From Ancylobacter crimeensis (GTDB lineage Bacteria; Pseudomonadota; Alphaproteobacteria; Rhizobiales; Xanthobacteraceae): 64,000 nt of DNA. Below the pieces are notes generated by a model. That model was not told where the DNA came from. It was given only the letters and a program-made list of their open reading frames with translations, and made no database searches. Where the stretch lies: positions 186,001-250,000 of the forward strand of contig NZ_JALKCH010000005.1 of NCBI RefSeq assembly GCF_023016805.1, written 5' to 3'. This document shows, piece by piece, positions 33,365 through 45,199 of this stretch (within the stretch, counting starts at the first letter, position 1; each line of letters begins with the position of its first letter). The position numbers and the translations under genes were made by a program.

Positions 33365-36300
33365 TCAGCGACGGGCCTGCACCTCGATGCGATGGATCGT
33401 CGGGCCGGCGGTATAGACGATGCGGGCATCCACCGCGCGGCCCGGGAAGAGCCGTTCCGCCAGGCGCGCATAGAGCGTGATCTGGTGCACATGGCCGGCG
33501 AGCGGGGTGGCCGGCGGCCGGGCGTCGGTTTTGAAGTCGGCCAGCAGGATCCGTCCCGGCTCGATGGCGATGCGGTCGATGCGGCCGTTCACCGTGGTGC
33601 CGTCGTCGAGCACGCCCATAAGCGGTACCTCGGCATGGCTGTCGATCGCGAAAAGCGGCGCGAGATCCGGCAGCGCCAGCGTGCCGAGCGCCGCGCGCAA
33701 CACCTCGTCCCGCGCTTCCCCGGTCCAGTCGCGGGCGTGGAGGTCGAGCAGGCGTCGCCCGGCCTCCGCTCGCTCCGCCTCGGGCAGGCCGGGAAGGCCC
33801 GCCAGCAGCCGATGGACGAGGTCGCCGCGCCGCAGCGCTTCCTCGCGTTCGCGCCGGCGTTCGGCCGAAAGGTTGTCCGACCCTGCCTGGAGAGCGGACG
33901 GGGCAATGCGAGGGTGTGGCGTCGCCTCCGCCGGGGACATGCGCAGACGGGCCAGCAGGTCGTCTTCCGTGAAGACCGCCGCGGCGTTTGGGTCGGCCTT
34001 GGCCGGAGGCAAGGCATCCGGCGCCGGCTCGCCGTCCCCGCGCCAGCGCAGCACGGTGCCGGCAAAGCCGACCGCCGGCATCTCGACCGCTTCCGGCTCC
34101 AGGGCGGTCCTCACCAGATCGTACCAGCAGTCCGGGCGGCGCTCGGTGCGGCCCTGCGCGCCGGCGATCACCAGCGTGGTTTCGGCACGGGTCAGCGCGA
34201 CATAGAGCAGGCGCCTGTATTCATCGAGCGCCGCCTGCTCGCCGCGCTGGCGCAGCTCGGCGGTGACCGGGGTGTCCGTCTTCTTCGAAGGCGAGAACAA
34301 CGCGAGCGGACGTCCATCCGGCGTCGCGGCGCGCACGAGGCGGGCGTCGTCGCCGGTGCGCGGCATGCCGGTGGTGTCGGCGAGAATGACATAGGGCGCC
34401 TCGAGCCCCTTGGCGCCATGCACCGTCATCACCCGCACCTCGTCGCGCTCGGCTTCCATATCGCGCTTGGCATCGGTCGAGCCCCGGCGCAGGAAGGCGA
34501 GGAAGCCGGTGAGGGACGGTGTCTCGATCCCCTCGTAGCTGCGCGCCAGCGTGAGCATTTCATCAAGCGCATCAGCGGCTTCCGGGCCGAGGCGGGCGAG
34601 CATCTTCGCCCGGCCCCGCTCGCGGGTGAGCACGCGCGTGTAGAAGTCGAAGGGGCGCAGGGTGAGCGCTTCCTCGCGCAGGCGATCCAGCATCTGCGCC
34701 GCTTCGGCCCAGTGCGGACGGCTCCGCGCCTGCGCCCGCAATTCCTCGCCGAGCCGGCGGGTTCGCCGGGCAGCGAGATCCAGCAGATCCTTCTCGCTGA
34801 AGCCGAAAAGTGGGCTTTTCAGCACGCTGGCGAGGGCCAGTTCGTCATCGGGCGACAGGAGGCAATCGCCGAGCGCCATCAGGTCCATCACCGCGATATG
34901 CTCGGCGACCTTCAGCCGGTCGGCGCCGGCCACGGGGACGCCGAGATTCTTCAGCGAACGGATCACCGCTTCGAAGATGCCGCCGCGCCGGCGCACTAGA
35001 ACGAGGACGTCGCCGGGGCGGATCGGCCTTGTGTCCTTGCGCCGGCTGACGGGAAAGCGGGCGTCGATGCGGGCCTTGACGTGTCGGGCGATCTTCTCGC
35101 CCAGCCGGCTCACCGGGTCGTCCTCGTCAGGTGCGTCGAGCGGGCGAGTCCATTGATCGGTCTCGACTTTTTCCTCCGGCCTCTCAACTTGCCAGATATC
35201 GACCAGCGCCGGAAGGGCGGCGTGGATCGGCTGGTGGATGGTGGCCTCCGGCTCTGCGGTGAGGCCGCTATAGGCCTGTTCGCGGCCGAATACGGTGTCG
35301 ACCGCTTCCAAAATGCCCGGCGCCGAGCGGAAGGAGTGCTGGAGCCGCACCTGCTCGAACCGGACACTGCCGGCGCGACGGGAAAATTCGGCGCGCATCG
35401 CGTCGAAACGGCGCGGATCGGCGCCCTGAAATGAAAAGATGGACTGTTTTTCGTCGCCAACGACGAAAAGGCTACGGTTGCGGGGCTGTGCGCCTTCGCC
35501 GGCGAAGAACTCCATCACCAGCGGGCGGATGACGTCCCATTGCTCCGGGCTCGTGTCCTGGGCCTCGTCGACCAGCACATGGTCGATGCCCTGGTCGAGC
35601 TTGTAATGCACCCAGGCCGAGCCGTTCTCATGGTCGAGCAGGCGGCGTGTGGCGGTGATGAGGTCGGTGAAATCGAGCCGGCCGCGCGCCCGCTTGGCCT
35701 TTTCGTAGCGGGAAAAAGCCTCTTTCGCCAAAAGGATAGCGGCCACGCTGCGGGCTGCGGCACGGGCGGCGGTCAGACGCGCGGCAAGCGGGATGAGCCG
35801 GTCGCGCTCGGCCAGCATCTGCGGATAGCGCTCGCGCACCTTGGCCGCGCCGAACTGGCTGTCGCCATAGGGGCCGCCATCGGCCTTGAAGAAAACGCGG
35901 GCATAAGCATCGGCCACGAAGGCCTCCGGGGCGCTCGCGGCCTCCAGCAGAGCCTGCCCGCGCCGGGCGCAGTTGCCGCCTTCCTGGATCAGAGCCTCGG
36001 CGAAGCCGCGCCAGGCTCCGCGTGCGAAAATGCCATCATCGACGATTTTTCGCTCGATCTCGCGTGCATCCGCGCCGGGTTCCGCGCCCACCGCCATTGC
36101 GATGTCTGCGGGGCTCGCGGCCAGCGTTTCGGGGTGGTCGATCAGTCCAGTGAGGAGTGCAGTCAGTCCAGCGTCGGACACTTCCGCGACCAGATGGGCC
36201 AGCGCCCGGCCGCGCTCGCTCGACGGCGCCGCGGCGGCCTCCAGCACCACCTCCTCGCGCACCCGGCGCAGCAGGTCGGCACGGGCGGCCTCGTCGAGGT

Positions 36301-36763
36301 CGCCGAACCCGGCCGGCACCCCCGCCTCGAAGGGGAAGCGGTGGAGCAGGGCGCTGCAGAAGGCGTGGATGGTCTGGATCTTCAGCCCGCCCGGCGTCTC
36401 CAGCGCGGCGGCAAAGAGGCGGCGGGCGTGGGCGCGGCGGCGGATGGCGCTCTCGCCCTGCATCGGGCCGTCGGCGGCCTCGATGCGGGCGTCGAGGTCA
36501 GCGGCCGGCAGGCTCACCCAGCTCCGCAATTCGCCGAGCACCCGGTTCGCCATGTTGGCGGCGGCGGCCTTGGTGTAGGTGAGGCAGAGGATGCGGGAGG
36601 GGGCGACGCCGCGCAGCAGCAGCCGGATCACCCGGCGCGCCAGCACATGGGTTTTGCCCGAGCCGGCATTGGCGGCGACCCAGACCGAGATGTCGGGATC
36701 GGAGGCGAGAGTCTGCCGCTCGGTGGCAAGGCCGATGGCGTCGGTGGATGGCGTTGCGCTCAT
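33365..36763 (-). CDS. addA: Double-strand break repair helicase-nuclease AddA
   Basis: The UvrD-type helicase and nuclease subunit of the AddAB complex, which resects double-strand ends for RecA. At 1132 residues it has the Walker A motif VAANAGSGKTHVLARR near residue 27, motif Ia CLTYTKAAAANMANR, motif II HVLVDEAQDTSPEQWDV, and helicase motifs V-VI around VMTVHGAKGLEAPYVILAD and LLYVALTRAETTLVI. The C-terminal PD-(D/E)XK nuclease has RIDRIAIEPG and ILLADFKTD. The start ATG overlaps the addB stop by 4 bases (ATGA). The longer open frame upstream is not coding. Confidence 0.96.
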   Translation of the reverse strand: MSATPSTDAIGLATERQTLASDPDISVWVAANAGSGKTHVLARRVIRLLLRGVAPSRILCLTYTKAAAANMANRVLGELRSWVSLPAADLDARIEAADGPMQGESAIRRRAHARRLFAAALETPGGLKIQTIHAFCSALLHRFPFEAGVPAGFGDLDEAARADLLRRVREEVVLEAAAAPSSERGRALAHLVAEVSDAGLTALLTGLIDHPETLAASPADIAMAVGAEPGADAREIERKIVDDGIFARGAWRGFAEALIQEGGNCARRGQALLEAASAPEAFVADAYARVFFKADGGPYGDSQFGAAKVRERYPQMLAERDRLIPLAARLTAARAAARSVAAILLAKEAFSRYEKAKRARGRLDFTDLITATRRLLDHENGSAWVHYKLDQGIDHVLVDEAQDTSPEQWDVIRPLVMEFFAGEGAQPRNRSLFVVGDEKQSIFSFQGADPRRFDAMRAEFSRRAGSVRFEQVRLQHSFRSAPGILEAVDTVFGREQAYSGLTAEPEATIHQPIHAALPALVDIWQVERPEEKVETDQWTRPLDAPDEDDPVSRLGEKIARHVKARIDARFPVSRRKDTRPIRPGDVLVLVRRRGGIFEAVIRSLKNLGVPVAGADRLKVAEHIAVMDLMALGDCLLSPDDELALASVLKSPLFGFSEKDLLDLAARRTRRLGEELRAQARSRPHWAEAAQMLDRLREEALTLRPFDFYTRVLTRERGRAKMLARLGPEAADALDEMLTLARSYEGIETPSLTGFLAFLRRGSTDAKRDMEAERDEVRVMTVHGAKGLEAPYVILADTTGMPRTGDDARLVRAATPDGRPLALFSPSKKTDTPVTAELRQRGEQAALDEYRRLLYVALTRAETTLVIAGAQGRTERRPDCWYDLVRTALEPEAVEMPAVGFAGTVLRWRGDGEPAPDALPPAKADPNAAAVFTEDDLLARLRMSPAEATPHPRIAPSALQAGSDNLSAERRREREEALRRGDLVHRLLAGLPGLPEAERAEAGRRLLDLHARDWTGEARDEVLRAALGTLALPDLAPLFAIDSHAEVPLMGVLDDGTTVNGRIDRIAIEPGRILLADFKTDARPPATPLAGHVHQITLYARLAERLFPGRAVDARIVYTAGPTIHRIEVQARR

Positions 36764-39700
36764 TCGCCTTCTCCCTCGCCGTTCACCGACCATTCCTTCA
36801 CCCGCGCCAGATGGTCGTAATCGCCGAAACGGCCGCGGAACATGGGGCGGCGCAGCGCGACATAGGGCTGCGCCGGGTTCTCGAAGGCGTGCAGCAGCGT
36901 CTGCAGCCGGGCCAGCGCCTCCTCGGCGAGGTCCATGGCGCTGGTATCGGCCTCGACCACGCTCTTCTCCTCGATCGCTGTGCCGCCGATCTTCACATAG
37001 ACGAGGTCCGCCGTCGGAAAGGGCGGCACATTGCGGAAACCGTCGGCGCGGGCGATGGCGGCTTCCAGCGGCAATTGCGGGGAATAGTTCACGCGGGTCT
37101 GCCGGGCGGTCGGCACGGTACCGGTCTTGAAGTCGAGGATGGCGAGCGTCCCGTCGCGGAACACCTCGATGCGGTCGGCCCGGCCCCGCAGCACGAAGGG
37201 CCCGCGCGTGCCGGCAATCTCCATCCTGCCGAAGGTCTCGGCGACGATCGCGGGCCGGGTGGCGCGGCGTTCGCGCTCGAAGGCGAGATAGGAGCCGATC
37301 ATCGCCTCGAACCGCGCCCACCACAGCGTGTATTCCGCCGGGAAGGGCCGCAGCGGGGCGAAGGCCTCGCGCCCTATCGCCGCGAGCCGGGCTTCCGCAT
37401 CCTCCGGCAGCGCTTCGGGCCACTGAGCGGCAAAGCGGCCCAGCGCCTCATGGATCGCGGTGCCGCGCTCGGAGGCGCCGGGCTCGTCGTCCAGCCGCTC
37501 TAGCGGGTTCAGCTTCAGCACGTGGCGGGCATAGATGGAGTAGGGGTCGCGCAGGAAGGTCTCGATCTCGGTGACGCTGAGGCTGGTCGGGCGCAGCTCC
37601 ACCGGGGGCGTCGGGGCCGGGCGCTCGAAGGGGGGCAGGGCGGGCACGCTGTCGAGCCGGGCCGCCAGCCCGCGCAACCGGTCGCCGCGCGCCACCGCCG
37701 CGGTCCAGTTGGCGTCGCCGGCCACGGCGGCGAGGCGTTGCAGGAAGCGCGAAGGCACGGTCGGCGCCCCGCCGACCTTGGCGGCGCGGCTGAGAATCAC
37801 CTCGCGGGCGCCACAGGCCTGCGCGAAGTCGTGCGCCGACAGGCCGATGCGCCGCTCCGGCGCGTCGAGGCCGAGGCTGGCGCGCATCGGGCGGCTGAGC
37901 CACGGGTCGGTGCGCGCGGCGCCGGGCCATGTCCCTTCCACCAGACCGCCCAGCACCACCCGGTCGACGCTGACGAGGCGGGCTTCCAGCGGGCCGAGGA
38001 TGCGCAGCCGCGCCTCCGGCACCAGGGCGGCGCGCACCGGCATGGCGGCGAGCAAAGCGGGGAGCTGCTCGGCATAGTCCGACAGCGTCTGCGGGGCCGC
38101 CCACAATGCACCGTCGGCGAGCTGCTCGAAGGGGGCGGCGAGATCGGCGAGGGCCTGCGCGTCGTCCGTCGCGGCGGCGAGAGCGGCGTGATGGGCCTCC
38201 ACTAGCGCGGCGAAGGAGTGGGTGCCGCTGTCCAGCGCGACGAGGGGACCGAGCGCGGCGGCGATGCGGCGGGCGAGGTCGCGGGCGGCCTGCTGCGCCT
38301 CTTCCGTCAGCTTCGCGCGCGGATCGGACGGGTGCACGTCGCCGGCCGAGAAGGCGTCCGCCGCGGCGATGAGGCCGTCGCTGCCGGCGGCCGGGCGCGG
38401 TCCGCGCAGCAGCATCAGCTCCAGCGCGTCGGCGGCGGCCTCATGGAGCGCCCGTTCCTGCCCGAAGCGGGCGAGGGGGTGGCGGAGCAATGCCGAGAGC
38501 GGCACCGGGGCAAAGCGCTGCTCGACCACGCCGGCCACCAGCCGGACGAAGCGGCCGAGCGGGGTTTCCGACAGCGGCACGCCGGCGGAATCGTCGATGG
38601 CGATGCCGAAGCGCAGCAGCTCCGCCGCTACCCGGCGGCCGAGGTCGCGGTCCGGGGTGACGAGGGCGGCGCTCCGGCCGGGCGTCTCCAGCGCCTCGCG
38701 CAAGGCGAGGGCGATGACCAGCGCCTCCTCGCGGGAATCGTCGGCCTCGATCACCGTGGCGCCGGCGAAGCCGCGGGCGAGACGGGCCTGCGGTTCGACC
38801 TCGGCGAGTCCGGCCCAGCGATCCGTGGTGGCGGCCGGGCGCAGCGCCTCGGAGAGCAGCCATTCCCGGTCGGCTGCGGCCGGCGGATGAAGGGGCAGGA
38901 CATCCGCGCGCCGGACACCGAGCCGGCTCAGCAACGCGGCAAGGCCGAATTGCGGATGGCTCGGGCTGGGGTCGTCCTCGGCCAGCAGGGCGTTCCACGC
39001 GGCCTCGTCCAGCGAGGTATCGAGGCCGGGCAGCACGAGACAGCCGAGCGGCAGCCGGGCCACGGTGTCGAGCAGGCGCGCGGTGCGCGGCATGGAGCCG
39101 GTGGAGCCCGCCGCCACCACCGGGCCGGCCGCGGCGCCAAGGCTGCGCAGGCGCTCCACCTCGGCGTCGATGAGCTGGTCGCGGCGCACCCCGCCATCCA
39201 CCATCCGCTGCTCCGCCAGCATGGCGGGCCACATGTCGCGAGCGATCTTGAGGAAATCGAGCGTCAGATCCCAATAGGCGTCGTGCTCGCCGGGAACGAG
39301 GTCGTCGAGCCGCGACCACGGCACGTTCTGGGCCGACATCTCGTCGATCAGCCCGACCAGCGCGTCGGCCAGCGCCAGCTCGGTGGCCGGCCCGGCGGCG
39401 ACCGCCTGCCGGTTGTCCGACCCCTCGCCCACCGCATCGCGCCATGTCCGCACCAGACGGGCGAGGCCGAGCCGCCGCCGCGTCTCGGGCACCGGGAGCG
39501 GCGGGTCGGTGAAGGCGTCGGCGAAGGCGAGCGTGTCCTCGTCGATCTCGCCGAGCGGCACGATGCGCGGCAGCAGCACCGCCGTGCCGCCGCCGGCCGC
39601 GATGGTCTTGCGCAGCAGGGTCTCGCCGAACAGCCGGCAGGCGCGGCGGGTGGGCAGATAGATGCTGGCCCGCACCAGCGCGAAGGGATCGCCGCCAGGC

Positions 39701-39822
39701 GAAAAGCCGGGAATGAGCGTGCCGTCGAGCAGCGCATCCGCGAGGCAGTCGAGGAACGGCACCGAAGAGGCGATGGTGCGCACGCGCGGGGCGGCGGCGT
39801 GCCGGCTGGTCTCCTCGCTCAT
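36760..39822 (-). CDS. addB: Double-strand break repair protein AddB (alphaproteobacterial type)
   Basis: The second AddAB subunit, 1020 residues. The N-terminal inactivated helicase-like region begins VPFLDCLADALLDG and carries LPTRRACRLFGETLLRK where a Walker A motif would lie in active enzymes. The C-terminal PD-(D/E)XK nuclease shows RGRADRIEVFRDG and LAILDFKTG near residue 920, and QLPLEAAIARADGF. The cysteine cluster of the Firmicutes AddB iron-sulfur nuclease is not seen. The start MSEET at 39822 follows a GAGGAG-like ribosome-binding site. It precedes addA with a 4-base overlap. Confidence 0.94.
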   Translation of the reverse strand: MSEETSRHAAAPRVRTIASSVPFLDCLADALLDGTLIPGFSPGGDPFALVRASIYLPTRRACRLFGETLLRKTIAAGGGTAVLLPRIVPLGEIDEDTLAFADAFTDPPLPVPETRRRLGLARLVRTWRDAVGEGSDNRQAVAAGPATELALADALVGLIDEMSAQNVPWSRLDDLVPGEHDAYWDLTLDFLKIARDMWPAMLAEQRMVDGGVRRDQLIDAEVERLRSLGAAAGPVVAAGSTGSMPRTARLLDTVARLPLGCLVLPGLDTSLDEAAWNALLAEDDPSPSHPQFGLAALLSRLGVRRADVLPLHPPAAADREWLLSEALRPAATTDRWAGLAEVEPQARLARGFAGATVIEADDSREEALVIALALREALETPGRSAALVTPDRDLGRRVAAELLRFGIAIDDSAGVPLSETPLGRFVRLVAGVVEQRFAPVPLSALLRHPLARFGQERALHEAAADALELMLLRGPRPAAGSDGLIAAADAFSAGDVHPSDPRAKLTEEAQQAARDLARRIAAALGPLVALDSGTHSFAALVEAHHAALAAATDDAQALADLAAPFEQLADGALWAAPQTLSDYAEQLPALLAAMPVRAALVPEARLRILGPLEARLVSVDRVVLGGLVEGTWPGAARTDPWLSRPMRASLGLDAPERRIGLSAHDFAQACGAREVILSRAAKVGGAPTVPSRFLQRLAAVAGDANWTAAVARGDRLRGLAARLDSVPALPPFERPAPTPPVELRPTSLSVTEIETFLRDPYSIYARHVLKLNPLERLDDEPGASERGTAIHEALGRFAAQWPEALPEDAEARLAAIGREAFAPLRPFPAEYTLWWARFEAMIGSYLAFERERRATRPAIVAETFGRMEIAGTRGPFVLRGRADRIEVFRDGTLAILDFKTGTVPTARQTRVNYSPQLPLEAAIARADGFRNVPPFPTADLVYVKIGGTAIEEKSVVEADTSAMDLAEEALARLQTLLHAFENPAQPYVALRRPMFRGRFGDYDHLARVKEWSVNGEGEGE

Positions 39823-40256
39823 GGGGTGCGTCTCCTCGGGCGGCGGCTGGTCCCGGCCGCCGGGGCACGGGCCGTTGCGGAAACGGCGCCCGCGCAACGG
39901 GCTCGCGCCGCTTGCGGGCAGACAAGGGAATCAGGGGCGAAAGCTTGCCGGAAGGTTCCATCTTTCGCCGGAAAGCGGAAGGGGGGCACCTCGCGCCTCG
40001 CGCAGCGGCACTCCGCCTCCGTGACCTCCGTCAGTGGTGCCATGCCGGCCGTCATCCCGGCCGCAGGCGTAGCCGGAGAATTGGGTTCGTCCGGTCGGCG
40101 AAGGGGGCCGCCCGGCTAGGTGCGATGCCGGATCGGCCTTCCGCTGTCCGGGATGCCGGCTCCGGCGCGGCGGGGGCATCGGCCCTGCCGTCCCCGTTCA
40201 TCACGGGTCCCCGCGCACCTTGGCGGGACGGCAGGGCCGGATGATGCCGGGTCGCC
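39823..40256. other. Intergenic region murU / addB with palindromic repeats
   Basis: 434 bases without a convincing gene. It contains a 15-bp perfect inverted repeat (40180-40239, listed separately) and, around 40046-40160, fragments such as gccgtcatcccggcc and gtccgggatgccgg that resemble dispersed Rhizobiales intergenic repeats. A promoter for addB must lie at the 39823 side unless transcription reads through from murU. Confidence 0.6.
40180..40239. repeat. Long inverted repeat downstream of murU
   Basis: cggccctgccgtccc (40180-40194) and gggacggcagggccg (40225-40239) are perfect 15-bp arms around a 30-base loop. It begins 18 bases after the murU stop on the minus strand and could terminate transcription or act as a REP-like element. 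Confidence 0.7.
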
Positions 40257-41009
40257 TCAATCCACCGAGCGGCGGATCGCCTCCTCGGCCTGTGCGATGG
40301 CCTCGGGGGTGCCGACATGCATCCACACGCCTTCGAGCCGCATGCCGTAGAGCCGGCCCTTCTCGGCGGCGGCGCGGAACAGGCGGGACAGGGAGAAAGC
40401 GCCCTGCGGCGCGTCGGCGAACAGGCCGGGTCGCCATAGCGCCGCGCCGGCGAAGGCGAAGGGGGCGACGATGCGCTCGCCGCGCGGTTCCAGCCGGCCG
40501 GCGCCGTCCATGATGAAGTCGCCGCGCCCGAAATAGCCGACCGAGGCGACGGTGGCGGCGCAGAGCAGCAGCACGTCCATCCGCGCCGGGTCGAAATCCT
40601 CCGCCAGCGCCGGCAGATTGGGCCGGATGCCCTCGATCCAGAAGGTGTCGGCGTTGATGGTGTAGAACGGTCCTTCCCCGAGCAGAGGCAGCGCGCGCAC
40701 CACCCCGCCGCCGGTCTCGAGCAGGGCGTCGCGCTCGTCCGAGATGACGATCTCGATGTCGCGTCGGCCCTTGAGATGGCGGACGAGCTGGTCGGCGTGG
40801 TGATGGACGTTGACCACCGCACGCGCGACGCCGGCATCGACCAGCCGGTCCAGCACATGATCGATCAGCGGCTGGCCCGCGACCTCGACCAGGGGCTTGG
40901 GCATGCGGTCGGTGAGCGGGCGCATGCGGGTGCCGAGGCCGGCGGCCAGCACCATCGCGGTCCGTATCGGGGCCGGCCGGCGGGCGGCGGCTGAGTTGTT
41001 CGCATTCAT
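40257..41009 (-). CDS. murU: Nucleotidyltransferase, probable MurNAc-1-phosphate uridylyltransferase
   Basis: A 250-residue sugar nucleotidyltransferase with the signature AMVLAAGLGTRMRPLTDRMP and the lysine-containing KPLVEVAGQPLIDHVLDRL near residue 37. The UTP-site region INADTFWIEG lies near residue 116, and WMHVGTPEAI near the end. It overlaps by 4 bases the stop of a TsaE-kinase fusion whose second half is AmgK-like. AmgK and MurU together convert MurNAc to UDP-MurNAc, the peptidoglycan recycling bypass of Pseudomonas and many Alphaproteobacteria. The assignment rests on this pairing. Confidence 0.88.
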   Translation of the reverse strand: MNANNSAAARRPAPIRTAMVLAAGLGTRMRPLTDRMPKPLVEVAGQPLIDHVLDRLVDAGVARAVVNVHHHADQLVRHLKGRRDIEIVISDERDALLETGGGVVRALPLLGEGPFYTINADTFWIEGIRPNLPALAEDFDPARMDVLLLCAATVASVGYFGRGDFIMDGAGRLEPRGERIVAPFAFAGAALWRPGLFADAPQGAFSLSRLFRAAAEKGRLYGMRLEGVWMHVGTPEAIAQAEEAIRRSVD

Positions 41010-42703
41010 TCGGAAACGGGCGGTTCGCTCGGGTCGGGCGTGGTGGCGGCGGGCGCCGGCACATGCGCGTCATACCACGCCTTCAGCTCGGCGAGCTCCG
41101 GGAAGGCGAGGCTTCGCTCCAGATAGCGCCAGATGCGCGGGATGTGGCGCAGATAGGCGGGCTTGCCGTCGCGCCGGTTCAGCCGGGCGAAGATGCCGAG
41201 GATCTTGCTGGAACGCTGGGCGCCGAGCACCGCATAGCTGGCGAGGAACTGCGGAACCGAAAAGGCCGGGTTGGCGCGGCGCTTGCCGACATAGCGCGCG
41301 AGCAAGGCGAGCTCGGTCGCCTCCGGCACGTCGATGCGGGCGTCCTGGGTGAGCGACACCACGTCATAGGCCGGCGCGCCCATCACCACGTCCTGGAAGT
41401 CGAGCAGGCCGAGGCGCTGGATGCCCTCGCGCTCCGGCAGCCACATCAAATTGGGCGAGTGGTAGTCGCGCATCACCCAGGCCGGCTTCTGCGACAGGGG
41501 GGCCTGCAGCGCGCGCTCCCACAGCTTGCGGAACTGGGCCCGCTCCGGCGGGGTCGGCTCGGGGGCGCCGCGATGGGGCAGATACCAGTCCAGCAGCAGC
41601 TCGACCTCGATCAGCAGGGCGTCGAGATCGTAGCGCGGGATGGAGTAGTCGACCCGCGGGCCCACCGGCAGGCGGTGCGGCAGGTCGAGCATGTGAAGCT
41701 CGGCGAGCAGGTCGATCGCGGTCTCGTAGCGCTCGGCGATCGGGCCGGGCGGGTCGCCCTCCACCACGCCCTCATGGCCGAAATCCTCCAGCAGCAGCAG
41801 GCCTTCCTGCAGGTCGGCGGCATAGAGCGCGGGGGCGGAAAAGCCGCGCTGCTTGAGGCCCCGCGCCATGCCGACGAAGGGCGTGACGTCTTCCGCCAGA
41901 TGGGCGATCTGGCTGTAGGGCTTGCCGTCGCGCACCGGAGGGCCGTCCGGCCGGTGCGGGGCGTTCATGAGGATGGCGGTGCGGTCGGCCAGCACGAGGC
42001 GCTCATAGGCGCGGGTCGAGGCGTCGCCCTGCACGTGGTGCCGCCGGGCCGCGCCGAAGCCGGCCATGTCGATCAGCCGGCGGATGGCGCGCATCCGGGT
42101 GAGGCCGGTCGAGAGCCGGCCATGGCCGACGAGACGCAGCCGCCGCACATTCGGCCCGGAATCCGGCACCAGCGCGATGTGGATGTCCAGCCGGTCCGGC
42201 CCCATCAGGCCGCGAGCCCGCTCCGGCCATTCGGCGAGCACGACGGCGTCGTCGGCCATTTCCGACCAGCCGATCTCCTCCAGCTCCTCCGGCTCCTCGA
42301 TGCGGTAGAAATCGGCGTGGACCAGCCGGCCGCGCGGGAGGTCATAGACCTGCATCAGCGTGAAGGTCGGGCTCGGCACCTCGAGGGCGTCGTCGCCCGC
42401 GATCTCGCGCACCAGGGCGCGGGCGAGCGTGGTCTTGCCGGCGCCGAGATCACCCGACAGCGCCACCATGTCGCCGGGGGCGAGCAGCATGGAAAGGTCC
42501 ATGGCGAGGCGCCGGGTGGCGCCCTCGTCCGGCAGCACCACGTCCCACACCGCGGCGTGGGAGGCCGCGCCGCCCGCCGGCGGGGCGGGATTGGCCGGGC
42601 GCCGGGCCGGGGTCGGCAGGCGGGGCGGCAGATTCGGCGGAACGTTCGGCGGCGAACCCGGCGGCGAGCCGGGCGGGCGCGGAGGATGGGGAGGCTGAAC
42701 CAT
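41006..42703 (-). CDS. Fusion of TsaE (t6A37 ATPase) with AmgK-like aminosugar kinase
   Basis: A 565-residue two-domain protein. After a proline-rich leader, residues about 50-200 are TsaE, the ATPase that cycles the TsaBD complex making threonylcarbamoyl-adenosine in tRNA: Walker A GDLGAGKTTLARALVREI and SPTFTLMQVY are visible. Residues about 215-545 are a phosphotransferase of the choline/aminoglycoside kinase fold like AmgK (MurNAc/GlcNAc anomeric kinase): the catalytic loop WVMRDYHSPNLMWLPE and the metal-binding GLLDFQDVVMGAPAYDV are intact. It overlaps murU by 4 bases. The fusion is known in this order; why the activities are joined is unclear. Confidence 0.9.
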   Translation of the reverse strand: MVQPPHPPRPPGSPPGSPPNVPPNLPPRLPTPARRPANPAPPAGGAASHAAVWDVVLPDEGATRRLAMDLSMLLAPGDMVALSGDLGAGKTTLARALVREIAGDDALEVPSPTFTLMQVYDLPRGRLVHADFYRIEEPEELEEIGWSEMADDAVVLAEWPERARGLMGPDRLDIHIALVPDSGPNVRRLRLVGHGRLSTGLTRMRAIRRLIDMAGFGAARRHHVQGDASTRAYERLVLADRTAILMNAPHRPDGPPVRDGKPYSQIAHLAEDVTPFVGMARGLKQRGFSAPALYAADLQEGLLLLEDFGHEGVVEGDPPGPIAERYETAIDLLAELHMLDLPHRLPVGPRVDYSIPRYDLDALLIEVELLLDWYLPHRGAPEPTPPERAQFRKLWERALQAPLSQKPAWVMRDYHSPNLMWLPEREGIQRLGLLDFQDVVMGAPAYDVVSLTQDARIDVPEATELALLARYVGKRRANPAFSVPQFLASYAVLGAQRSSKILGIFARLNRRDGKPAYLRHIPRIWRYLERSLAFPELAELKAWYDAHVPAPAATTPDPSEPPVSE

Positions 42704-42709
42704 CGGGGG

Positions 42710-45199
<2,490 letters not shown>

